In this document: one piece after another, positions 46,579 through 54,242 of the stretch | Position numbering within the stretch: position 1 is the first letter of the stretch | Layout of the letters: the number at the start of each line of letters is the position of its first letter | Assembly: GCA_944390195.1 (NCBI GenBank) | Contig: CALXOZ010000001.1 | Coordinates: 1-64,000 of the forward strand | From: an uncultured Alphaproteobacteria bacterium | GTDB taxonomy: Bacteria; Pseudomonadota; Alphaproteobacteria; CAAGCB01; CAG-977 | Reading direction: 5' to 3' | Length of the DNA stretch: 64,000 nucleotides | Made by a program: the position numbers and the translations under genes | Notes under the pieces: model-generated | Database searches by the model: none | Told to the model about the DNA's origin: nothing | The model's input: only the letters and a program-made list of their open reading frames with translations

Positions 46579-46589
46579 AGGCGTTATCC

Positions 46590-47783
46590 TTATTTCTCAA
46601 CCGGTTGGGTTGTTTTATTCTGCATCACCTTTCGTTCGCCGGATCTGGAATCAACGTCTGGCGCCGTTCTGGACAAATCAGCAATAACCTCTTGCCCCGG
46701 ACGAACTTTCTGCAAACCGCTGACAATGACTTGATCTCCGGCTTCCAACCCTTCCAAAACAACAATATTTTCTCCTTGCGGAGTTCCTACGCTAATCGGT
46801 TTATTGACAACTTTCCCTTGAGAATTAACAACATAGACATATTTCGATGTAGCCGAAGACATCAATGCCGCCTGAGGAATGACAATTTTTTCATCCGGCG
46901 CTTCATATTCCATCAAAACAGATACAAATTGTCCAGAAATCAATTGTTCTGTCGGGTTCGGAAATACCGCACGCAATTTTACCGTATCCGTAGAATCATC
47001 AACAACGACATCTGTAAAGTTGATTTGCCCGCTATAACGATATATTGAATCATCCGCCATCACCAAAGAAATAGCCAATGCATCACTGTTTGTATTAAAT
47101 ACTCCTGCATTTTGCATTAACAACAATTCCCTTTCAGACACAGAGAACAAAACATATATCGGATCATAGCTGACCATCGTTGCCAATGTGGTATTTACCG
47201 GCAGATATTCACCAATTGAATAAATTGACAAACCGATTTTACCTGTAAAAGGAGCCTTAATACTGGTATAACCCAAATCCAGTTTCGCAAGATTCAAAGC
47301 GGCTTGTGCCTGTAAAACCTGAGCTTTTGCAACGCTGTTTTCAGCTTCACGAGCATCAACAGTTGATTGAGAAACATTTCCTGTCCGACGCAATTCCAAA
47401 GCACGATCCAAATTTAATTTGGCATTCTTTGCATCGGCTTTTGCTTTTGCCAGATTTGCGGCCGCTTCCGCTATTTGCGCTTCAAACGGTTCCTGTTCCA
47501 ACGTAAATAACACTTGTCCTTTTTTTACGACATCACCTTCATCAAAATGACGTTCTTTTAAAAATCCGGCGACACGAGCTTTTAAAGTTACCGTGTTAAC
47601 GGCATCAACACGTCCCGGAAAATTAAACCGTTCCGTATATGCTTTATACACAGCTTTTTCTACCGTTACATGAGGCTTTTGAACAACCTGGGCTGTTGTT
47701 TCTTTTTTCTTTAAGCATCCGTTCAACATCACAACAGAAACCAACATCAAAGCAAAATACGATAAAAAATGACGTTTCAACAT
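46590..47783 (-). CDS. acrA: RND efflux periplasmic adaptor
   Basis: A 397-aa membrane fusion protein. A lipoprotein signal ends at LNGC (Cys23). Lipoyl-like halves ([24 protein letters not shown] ... [15 protein letters not shown]) flank a coiled-coil hairpin (about 100-165), then beta-barrel and membrane-proximal domains. It bridges AcrB to an outer-membrane channel encoded elsewhere. AGGGAG precedes the ATG. Confidence 0.93.
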   Translation of the reverse strand: MLKRHFLSYFALMLVSVVMLNGCLKKKETTAQVVQKPHVTVEKAVYKAYTERFNFPGRVDAVNTVTLKARVAGFLKERHFDEGDVVKKGQVLFTLEQEPFEAQIAEAAANLAKAKADAKNAKLNLDRALELRRTGNVSQSTVDAREAENSVAKAQVLQAQAALNLAKLDLGYTSIKAPFTGKIGLSIYSIGEYLPVNTTLATMVSYDPIYVLFSVSERELLLMQNAGVFNTNSDALAISLVMADDSIYRYSGQINFTDVVVDDSTDTVKLRAVFPNPTEQLISGQFVSVLMEYEAPDEKIVIPQAALMSSATSKYVYVVNSQGKVVNKPISVGTPQGENIVVLEGLEAGDQVIVSGLQKVRPGQEVIADLSRTAPDVDSRSGERKVMQNKTTQPVEK

Positions 47784-47878
47784 ACACTCACACTCCCTTT
47801 AAGGGTTCACACGAGACATTGCCCGAAGACAACCCATTTTTTTATACAAAAGTAATTTTATTCCGACAAGCGCTTTTT

Positions 47879-48736
47879 TTAATGAACAAAGGTATTAAAA
47901 AACCACCAATCCGGATATTTCCGGCTTAACCTTTCACAACATAATGATGCCTCTTGAACATTGGGAAAAACCCCAAAACACGTCCCTCCGCTTCCAGACA
48001 TTCTCGCCAAACGGCACAAAGGATCGGCTTGTAAAACTTCCAACACTCTCAAAACCTCCGGTTCCAATTGGCAAGCGGCTTGAGTCAGATCATTATGTCT
48101 TTGTTGCAAAGCTTGAATAAAATCATCAAAATTTTTCATATCTTCCGTAAAAGGAGCCGGATCGGAAAATACCGGCAACCTTTTTTTAAAGACTTCCGGT
48201 GTCGATACGGGGCGATTCGGATTGACAAGAACCAAAGAAAAAGACGGAAGATTCGGAGCCGGTTTCAATATATCGCCTATCCCTGAAACCTGAACCGGAC
48301 GGGACTGCAGGCACGAAGGAACATCGGCTCCTAATGATAAAGCAATTTCTTGTAATCTTTTTATAGGCATTTGCTGATTCCACAATATCAACAATGCCTT
48401 TAATGTCGCTGCCGCATCGGCAGATCCGCCCCCGATCCCTGAAGAAACAGGTAAATTTTTTTCCAATGTGATTTCCACATTACAGTCTTGCCCGCAAATT
48501 GATGCCAGCAAACGAACCGCTTTCAATACGATATTATCGTTTTCATAACGTAATGAATCAGCATAGGGACCCGTCAATTTCAATGCGAGCCGATCTGATT
48601 TGCGGACATGGACAACATCTCCGTCCTTTGTAAAAACAAACAAACTGTCCAACAAATGATACCCGTCATTGCGACGTCCCGTTACATGCAAATACAGATT
48701 GACTTTTGCCGGAGCTGTCAGGGAAACAACACTCAT
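47879..48736 (-). CDS. ispE: 4-diphosphocytidyl-2-C-methyl-D-erythritol kinase
   Basis: A 285-aa GHMP-family kinase of the non-mevalonate isoprenoid pathway, phosphorylating CDP-methylerythritol with ATP. The ATP-binding GHMP motif PVSSGIGGGSADAAA and the opening APAKVNLYLHVTGRRNDGYH are diagnostic. RMSGSGGTCFGVF is the third GHMP motif. The ATG overlaps the TPR gene stop as ATGA (48736-48733). Confidence 0.95.
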   Translation of the reverse strand: MSVVSLTAPAKVNLYLHVTGRRNDGYHLLDSLFVFTKDGDVVHVRKSDRLALKLTGPYADSLRYENDNIVLKAVRLLASICGQDCNVEITLEKNLPVSSGIGGGSADAAATLKALLILWNQQMPIKRLQEIALSLGADVPSCLQSRPVQVSGIGDILKPAPNLPSFSLVLVNPNRPVSTPEVFKKRLPVFSDPAPFTEDMKNFDDFIQALQQRHNDLTQAACQLEPEVLRVLEVLQADPLCRLARMSGSGGTCFGVFPNVQEASLCCERLSRKYPDWWFFNTFVH

Positions 48737-50496
48737 TTTGTTTTCTTTTTCTTTGGCAAACGAACTTTATCCCCGACGGCATCAAGCCCCTTTTCCAGCT
48801 TCATTTTCACCCGATCCCGACCGTTTTCGGGAAAGTCGTCATTCAAAGCCAAGGACTTCGACCATTGAAAACGGGCTTCACGTTTCCGACCGACACGCCA
48901 ATAAGCATCTCCCAAATGATCGTTAATCACCGCGCTTCCGGGATCCAAATCAACAGCTCTTTCCAAGACAATTACCGCATGATCATAATCTTCCAGCAAA
49001 TAATATGCCCATCCCAAGCTATCCATGACAAAGCCTTCGCGTGGAGCCAATAAAGCCGCTTTTTCCAACATCTCTTTGGCTTTCAATACATTTTTGCCAC
49101 GTTCTATCCACGAATACCCCAAATAATTCAATGTCAAAGGTTGATCCGGAGATAATATCAAAGCTTGTAACAAATCCTGTTCAGCCAAATCCCATTGTTG
49201 ATTGCGTTCATATGCCGCCCCTCGACTATAGAACAAAGTCCAATGTGAACGATCCAAAATCGGAACACGGTCAATGGCTTGGGTAAAGGCTTCTATAGCT
49301 TGCGGATATTTGGCATTTGCAATAAAAACATTTCCTAATTCTATCCATGGAAAAGCCAAATCGGGACGTTTTTGCGCCAACATGCGCAATTGTTTTTCAG
49401 CCCTGTCAAGATCACCTTTCTGAGCATAGATGATCCCCATACGCACTTGACTGGCATAATAGGTTTCTGAATTTTCATTTTCTTCTTCATACAGAGCCAA
49501 AGCCTGATCGTAACGTTCTTGTTTTTCGTAGATTTCCCCTAACAAAACTCGCGCCAAAGATAATGACGGATCTAAAACCAAACCGAAACGAATAAAAAAC
49601 AATGAAATTTCCGGACTGCCCTTATCCGCCAGACTGCCTGAAATATCAAAAAAAGCTTCTGCCAATCCAGCTCTTGGCGTGGCTATGCTCTTTGGCACCT
49701 TTTTATCCGCCTTTTGCGCTCCGGCGGTGAAAAAGGTTTCATCCAATAAGGGATACGATTTTGCCCCTTTCCGGTAAGCTTCAACCAAAGCTTTGAATTT
49801 CTTCTCTTCCCCCTGCCTTAATAAAAAGTTACCATAGGCTTGAGCCGCACGCAAAGACAATCCGCCGGGTTCTTGCAAAAGCGCTTCATAGTTTTCTTTT
49901 GCCTTGTCTTCTTCACCCCACATATCGTACAAAAGAGCCGAATGAAAATAGTACAACGATTCCAATCCGGGCTGATCCAGTTTGCTTAAAGCTTGTAAAG
50001 CTTTCTCCCGATCTTTCCGTCCCGCCTGTATCCACACTTCCAGCAAAGGGTATAAAAAAGCGTTTTCTTCTTTTGTCGGGAATTCATCAATTTGTTTTTG
50101 AGCGGCATCAAAATCATTCTTTGAAACATGATACGCAATCACAACCAAAGACGCCAATAAAGAATTCGGATCCGTTTCCAATTCTTTTTTCGCATACGGA
50201 TAAGCCTCATCAATACGCCCTTCAACCGTCAACAACGTAAACATCTCCGATTCCAAAGACTTGTTGCCCGGATCGGATTTTAGAGCTTTCTTTAAATAAT
50301 CTACAGCTGAATCAAAATCTTGATCTTGTCTTGCCTGCAAGTATAATAAATAATTGGTGACATCTATTGATTTGCCCGTTTTTATCTGAACCGGTATTTT
50401 TTTCTGAGATGTTGCCGATCCTGCTCCCGTATTGTGGGGGACACATGCGGCCAAAATCAAAAAAGACAAGGTAAATATTTTTGAACGTACGCTCAT
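48733..50496 (-). CDS. TPR-repeat lipoprotein
   Basis: A 587-aa protein with a lipoprotein signal (LILAAC, Cys18) and a solenoid of tetratricopeptide repeats throughout, recognisable by patterns such as LLALEEY-type A-W-x2-L-G units and YYASQVRMGIIYAQKGDLDRAEKQ. TPR lipoproteins of this kind upstream of ispE are common in alphaproteobacteria and probably scaffold envelope complexes. ATGs at 50526, 50511 and 50496 are in frame; I favour 50496, which begins the signal peptide. Confidence 0.85.
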   Translation of the reverse strand: MSVRSKIFTLSFLILAACVPHNTGAGSATSQKKIPVQIKTGKSIDVTNYLLYLQARQDQDFDSAVDYLKKALKSDPGNKSLESEMFTLLTVEGRIDEAYPYAKKELETDPNSLLASLVVIAYHVSKNDFDAAQKQIDEFPTKEENAFLYPLLEVWIQAGRKDREKALQALSKLDQPGLESLYYFHSALLYDMWGEEDKAKENYEALLQEPGGLSLRAAQAYGNFLLRQGEEKKFKALVEAYRKGAKSYPLLDETFFTAGAQKADKKVPKSIATPRAGLAEAFFDISGSLADKGSPEISLFFIRFGLVLDPSLSLARVLLGEIYEKQERYDQALALYEEENENSETYYASQVRMGIIYAQKGDLDRAEKQLRMLAQKRPDLAFPWIELGNVFIANAKYPQAIEAFTQAIDRVPILDRSHWTLFYSRGAAYERNQQWDLAEQDLLQALILSPDQPLTLNYLGYSWIERGKNVLKAKEMLEKAALLAPREGFVMDSLGWAYYLLEDYDHAVIVLERAVDLDPGSAVINDHLGDAYWRVGRKREARFQWSKSLALNDDFPENGRDRVKMKLEKGLDAVGDKVRLPKKKKTK

Positions 50497-50628
50497 TATT
50501 GATTTTCCCATACAAAATTGTTTCATTGTGTTCTGTTTTATTTAAAAAATCAAGAGCCTCCTTCACTTTTGAAAGATTCTTTTTTAATTATTTTTTCTAT
50601 CGTTTTAAATTATGCTATCCTAAAAAAC

Positions 50629-51453
50629 ATGCAACATACTTCGACACTTGAAGCACTTTTACAATGGTATATAACTGCCGGCGCTGATGAAACCATTCAA
50701 AACGAAAGCGTCAACCGTTTTCTATACACAAATGCGAAAAAAGAGGATTTGCCTATTTCTGAAGAAAAGGTTTCCGATTTCATTATTCCAAATCAAACTT
50801 TTGTCCCTTCTTTTGCGCTTGAACAAACCGCTCCGACAAAATCAGCCTCTTTCTTTATTCAAGAAACTCAAACACAAAATTTAGCCGATCAAGCTGATAA
50901 TTTGGACGAATTGAAAACAATCATTTTAAATTTCAACGAATGCCCATTAAAAAACACGGCAACGAATATGGTTTTCGGAAATGGTAATCCTCACGCCGCC
51001 CTGATGATCATCGGAGAAGCGCCGGGAGCGGAAGAAGATAAACAAGGATTGCCTTTTGTCGGAGCCAGCGGGCATCTACTGACTTTAATGTTGCAATCCA
51101 TCGGGCTGAACAGAGATGACGTTTATATTTCAAATATCCTGCCATGGCGTCCTCCCGGAAACCGTAAACCGACAGAAGCGGAAACAGCCCTCTTTTTGCC
51201 ATTCGTACGAAAACATATCGCTTTAATCAATCCTAAAATTCTGCTCTTATTAGGAAGCAGCGCGACTTCAGCTTTGTTGCAAACAAATGCGGGAATTACT
51301 AAAATACGCGGCAGATGGATGAATTATACAGATGGTCATATCTCCATAAAAGCAATGCCTTCATTTCATCCCGCTTTTCTTTTACGCAATCCGGCTCAAA
51401 AAAAATATTCGTGGCGAGACTTTCTTTGCGTGCAAAAGGTCTTATTTAATTAG
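50629..51453 (+). CDS. Uracil-DNA glycosylase family protein (UdgA-like, no Fe-S cysteines)
   Basis: A 274-aa protein. The C-terminal 190 residues have the family 4 UDG motifs: IIGEAPGAEEDKQGLPFVGASG, WRPPGNRKPT and the C-terminal FHPAFLLRNP. In classical family 4 enzymes four Cys bind a 4Fe-4S cluster; here the RPPGNR and LPF positions carry Trp and Phe in place of Cys, so a cluster is unlikely. An alphaproteobacterial variant with these replacements is known. The first 80 residues are a poorly conserved linker. The ATG at 50629 is preferred over a TTG at 50518. The stop overlaps the convergent InsA-like gene by 4 nt. Confidence 0.82.
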   Translation: MQHTSTLEALLQWYITAGADETIQNESVNRFLYTNAKKEDLPISEEKVSDFIIPNQTFVPSFALEQTAPTKSASFFIQETQTQNLADQADNLDELKTIILNFNECPLKNTATNMVFGNGNPHAALMIIGEAPGAEEDKQGLPFVGASGHLLTLMLQSIGLNRDDVYISNILPWRPPGNRKPTEAETALFLPFVRKHIALINPKILLLLGSSATSALLQTNAGITKIRGRWMNYTDGHISIKAMPSFHPAFLLRNPAQKKYSWRDFLCVQKVLFN

Positions 51454-51887
51454 TTTTTCTTTGATTGTTTCGGATTGTCAATCATTATGCGAATATCTGT
51501 CCCTGAGGGCAACTTGGCAGAAAAAATAAAACATTCTCGCCCCAAATCCTCTTTGCTGAGTGATTCAAAAAAATCAAGCATTTGTTGCAATGTAACCTTT
51601 TTCATTGGCTCCATCTTTGGAATCTCTTCCAATTTCTTTGTATAAAAAGTTCTAACCCAACGCGATATTGTTTGCACACTGACACCGACCAAACGCGCAA
51701 TCATGCTCATGGATAAACCGGACGCATATAACATGACAGCCGTTCTTTTTTCATGATCACTACGCCCGTGTGGTTTCGTCCTAGTATATTGATACCCGCA
51801 TTTTTTACACTTATAACGCTGAAGACCAAAGATAAACCCGTTTTTAACTGCTTGTTCACAACCACATCTCAAACACTTCAATTGCAT
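51450..51887 (-). CDS. Orphan InsA-like zinc-ribbon/HTH protein
   Basis: A 145-aa protein whose first 85 residues match the IS1 InsA regulator/N-terminal transposase domain: zinc ribbon LKCLRCGCE...RYKCKKCGYQY and the HTH ARLVGVSVQTISRWVR. The last 60 residues are not a DDE transposase and are unfamiliar. There is no InsB-type catalytic gene on either side and no inverted repeats I can see, so this is not a complete IS. It may be a domesticated DNA-binding protein or an eroded element. Confidence 0.7.
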   Translation of the reverse strand: MQLKCLRCGCEQAVKNGFIFGLQRYKCKKCGYQYTRTKPHGRSDHEKRTAVMLYASGLSMSMIARLVGVSVQTISRWVRTFYTKKLEEIPKMEPMKKVTLQQMLDFFESLSKEDLGRECFIFSAKLPSGTDIRIMIDNPKQSKKN

Positions 51888-52213
51888 TCATTTTCTCCTA
51901 CCCCCTCTACTTTTATACTCCAAGGATATTTTTTGAAAATCAAGCAAAAAAAATTTATCATTTTTCTAATGATAAAGATAAATTTTATTTTCTTATTATT
52001 TTTCATGAAGTTATAATTCAATCATTTTTATAAATAAAAAAATAATATGCAAAATTTTATCTAAAAGTCTTTTTTACTTAAGATTACTCTTAATTAAAAA
52101 ACATTTTTCTCAGAAGAAATATCATTATAAATGTTAATAAAATAAAAAATCATTGCTTCTCTACGGTTTTCAGAGCAACCTATACAATAGAACTATATTT
52201 CAGGAAAAAAATA
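51888..52213. other. AT-rich spacer
   Basis: 326 nt of very AT-rich DNA between the InsA-like gene and a membrane protein gene. I see no gene. A TATACAAT box lies near 52189-52196 and could be the -10 of the downstream gene, without a convincing -35. Confidence 0.35.
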
Positions 52214-52948
52214 ATGAAAAAATTTTTCACTTGCTTTTGGATGGCTCCCGCCATTGTTATTTCAGTCTTAGCGATCTCTTTTACTATCGCTTTCACCTTT
52301 TTCAATTCATGTCTGATCGATTACACACGAAACACAGGTCCCACAGATATGACCACTTATCTATGTTACATCACGTTATTTGTTTGTCTGGCTTTGTTTC
52401 GAAACGACTTTAAAACAAAACATGAAAAAAATATGTGGCTGATCTTTTGCTTCTTTGCCGGAGCCGCCCTTCTCCGGGAAGCTGGCATTCAACATTGGTT
52501 AACCTTTACGGATACAACTGCTTTCAAGTTACGTTTCTTTACAAACCCTGACAACCCTTTATATGAAAAAATCATTGCCTTCTTCTGTCTTTTAAGCGTA
52601 AGCGGATTATTTATTTATACAATGTTTTTATACCTGATCCCCTCTTTCAAAGGACTCTTTCTTAAAATGCCCGGATCATGGACTGTTATCACGTTATTAT
52701 CCACAGGCGCTCTTTGTAAAATAATTGACCGTTTACCCGCCAATTTAAAAAAAACAGGTGTTTTTCTTGATAAACAAGGCGTTCCTTTTGCCATTTGTCA
52801 AATTTCAGAAGAAACTTTGGAATTAATGCTTCCTGTTTTAGCGATGATTGCTTTAATCCAATTTCATAAAAATAAAAACCTGTTTTTCCCTTATAACGAA
52901 AAGGAATACATTCATACAAATGAGGATTTCTCTTTAAAAAGAAACTAA
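52214..52948 (+). CDS. Integral membrane protein, unknown function
   Basis: A 244-aa polytopic protein with about six to seven hydrophobic segments, hydrophobic throughout, and a short charged C-terminal tail. I recognise no family motif. Conserved-looking features are polar residues within the helices (LREAGIQHW, ICQISEETLELM), which may form an active centre. AGGAAA lies 7 nt before the ATG. A strong terminator follows, so it is monocistronic. Confidence 0.75.
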   Translation: MKKFFTCFWMAPAIVISVLAISFTIAFTFFNSCLIDYTRNTGPTDMTTYLCYITLFVCLALFRNDFKTKHEKNMWLIFCFFAGAALLREAGIQHWLTFTDTTAFKLRFFTNPDNPLYEKIIAFFCLLSVSGLFIYTMFLYLIPSFKGLFLKMPGSWTVITLLSTGALCKIIDRLPANLKKTGVFLDKQGVPFAICQISEETLELMLPVLAMIALIQFHKNKNLFFPYNEKEYIHTNEDFSLKRN

Positions 52949-52953
52949 AAATA

Positions 52954-52982
52954 AAAGGCTTTAATTTTTAATTAAAGCCTTT
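52954..52982. terminator. Bidirectional terminator
   Basis: A perfect 13-bp stem AAAGGCTTTAATT/AATTAAAGCCTTT with loop TTT. It ends the membrane protein gene and, in reverse, carD. Confidence 0.88.
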
Positions 52983-53001
52983 ATCTTTTTATTTAATTTC
53001 T

Positions 53002-53502
53002 TTAATCCGATAATTCAAGAATATCACATAATTTAACAGTGGCTTCTTTTGTATTTATCTTTTCCAATGCAGCCAATTCATTCGCCAAACGATCCAAAGC
53101 TTGTTCATAAATTTGACGTTCACTGTATGATTGATCCGATTGCGATTGAGAACGATACAAATCCCGAACGACTTCCGCTATAGAAACAGGATCCCCTGAA
53201 TTTATTTTCGCCTCGTATTCTTGAGCCCTACGGCTCCACATCGTACGTTTCACTTTGGACTTGCTCCGCAATGTTTCCAAAGCCGTATCCATAATATTTC
53301 TATTTGATAATTTCCGTAAACCCGAATTCCTTGCCTTGGTCATAGGGACACGCAATGTCATACGATCTTTGTCAAACCGAACTGCAATCAGTTCCAATTC
53401 CTGTCCCGCAACTGTATCTTTTGTAATACTTAAAACCTTACCAACGCCATGTGTCGGATAAACTACAAAATCACCGGTTGAAAAAGAAACTTCTTTCACC
53501 AT
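53002..53502 (-). CDS. carD: CarD-family RNA polymerase-binding regulator
   Basis: A 166-aa CdnL/CarD protein. The N-terminal Tudor-like RNA-polymerase interaction domain reads FVVYPTHGVGKV and a C-terminal helical domain has MWSRRAQEYEAKINSGDPVSIAEVVRDLY. In CdnL homologues these stabilise the open promoter complex, chiefly at rRNA genes. Length and motifs are normal. The gene is monocistronic with a 200-nt leader. Confidence 0.92.
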   Translation of the reverse strand: MVKEVSFSTGDFVVYPTHGVGKVLSITKDTVAGQELELIAVRFDKDRMTLRVPMTKARNSGLRKLSNRNIMDTALETLRSKSKVKRTMWSRRAQEYEAKINSGDPVSIAEVVRDLYRSQSQSDQSYSERQIYEQALDRLANELAALEKINTKEATVKLCDILELSD

Positions 53503-53592
53503 ATTACCTACCTTATCAAGGTTTGATCCAAACAGAAAAAAAAGACCTTCCGGTCATTAATACCGTTTTTTCTGCCGTCTGTCATAAATAAG

Positions 53593-53609
53593 GGGAAGCA
53601 CTGCTTCCC
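53593..53609. other. Hairpin in the carD leader
   Basis: GGGAAGC-ACT-GCTTCCC palindrome. No T-run follows on either strand, so it may be an mRNA structure or protein-binding site. Confidence 0.45.
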
Positions 53610-53706
53610 TTCGGACATTCTTTTATACCACATTTTCGTTCTTTTGTGTAGAACTTACTTACATAAAATTCATATTATTTTAATATTTCATAAATTTCAG
53701 TATGTT

Positions 53707-54155
53707 CTAAAAATTATCGGGGGCGGCTATCAAATGCGTTTCCTTTCCATAAAGAACCAAAACACGTTGATCTACAGAAAAACGATTTTTCATTCCCTGA
53801 ATGACAGATATCATTTTTCCATTATTCAAACGAACAATATATTGTAACGCTTTTTGTTCACTTAATTCTTTCTGAGCGACATTCCCGATTAACCTTCAAA
53901 CCAACGCTCTGCCAGCAGAAACAAAAATGCGACAGCCCGCTCCAATTGTCGAACCGACAAGACGATCTGCCGCATCCCCTAAAACAGCGCCTCGAGCCTT
54001 TTGAGGCATGTATCCTGACTTTTCAGGCATCAAAACAACACTTTCGCCAACTTATTCTGCCGTACAGACCAAAGAAAGTTTGTAATTGTCGCCATCGAGT
54101 TATATACGCACGAAACTGCCAAAAAGCACAAAAGAATAAATATGATGTTTTTCAT
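53707..54155 (-). pseudogene. Decayed glycine-zipper outer-membrane lipoprotein (SlyB/17-kDa type)
   Basis: An ATG at 54155 opens a lipoprotein-like signal (MKNIIFILLCFLAVSC) that after about 20 codons loses frame (around 54096). The next frame reads DGDNYKLSLVCTAE, a TAA at 54052-54054, then VVLMPEKSGYMPQKARGAVLGDAADRLVGSTIGAG, TGA at 53896-53898, and RLIGNVAQKELSEQKALQY...FSVDQRVLVLYGKE to the end. This pattern matches the glycine-zipper 2TM lipoproteins (SlyB/Pcp/Rickettsia 17-kDa antigen), and Gly residues of the zipper are also lost. At least one frameshift and two stops make it inactive. Found by reading the minus strand; no single frame covers it. Confidence 0.8.
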
Positions 54156-54242
54156 TCAAAAACCTCTTATAAAAGTTTAGAGGTTTTTGAACAAATTTTG
54201 CTGTGACAATAGCTTGTTCCTGCCGAAAGCGAAGAAAAAAAC

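Noticed and set aside
51450..51887. InsA-like gene considered as a complete insertion sequence
   Set aside because: No catalytic transposase, terminal inverted repeats or target duplication are visible around it.
53946..54206. Plus-strand open frame of 86 codons
   Set aside because: It is the complement of the decayed glycine-zipper lipoprotein and has no ribosome site or protein-like features of its own.
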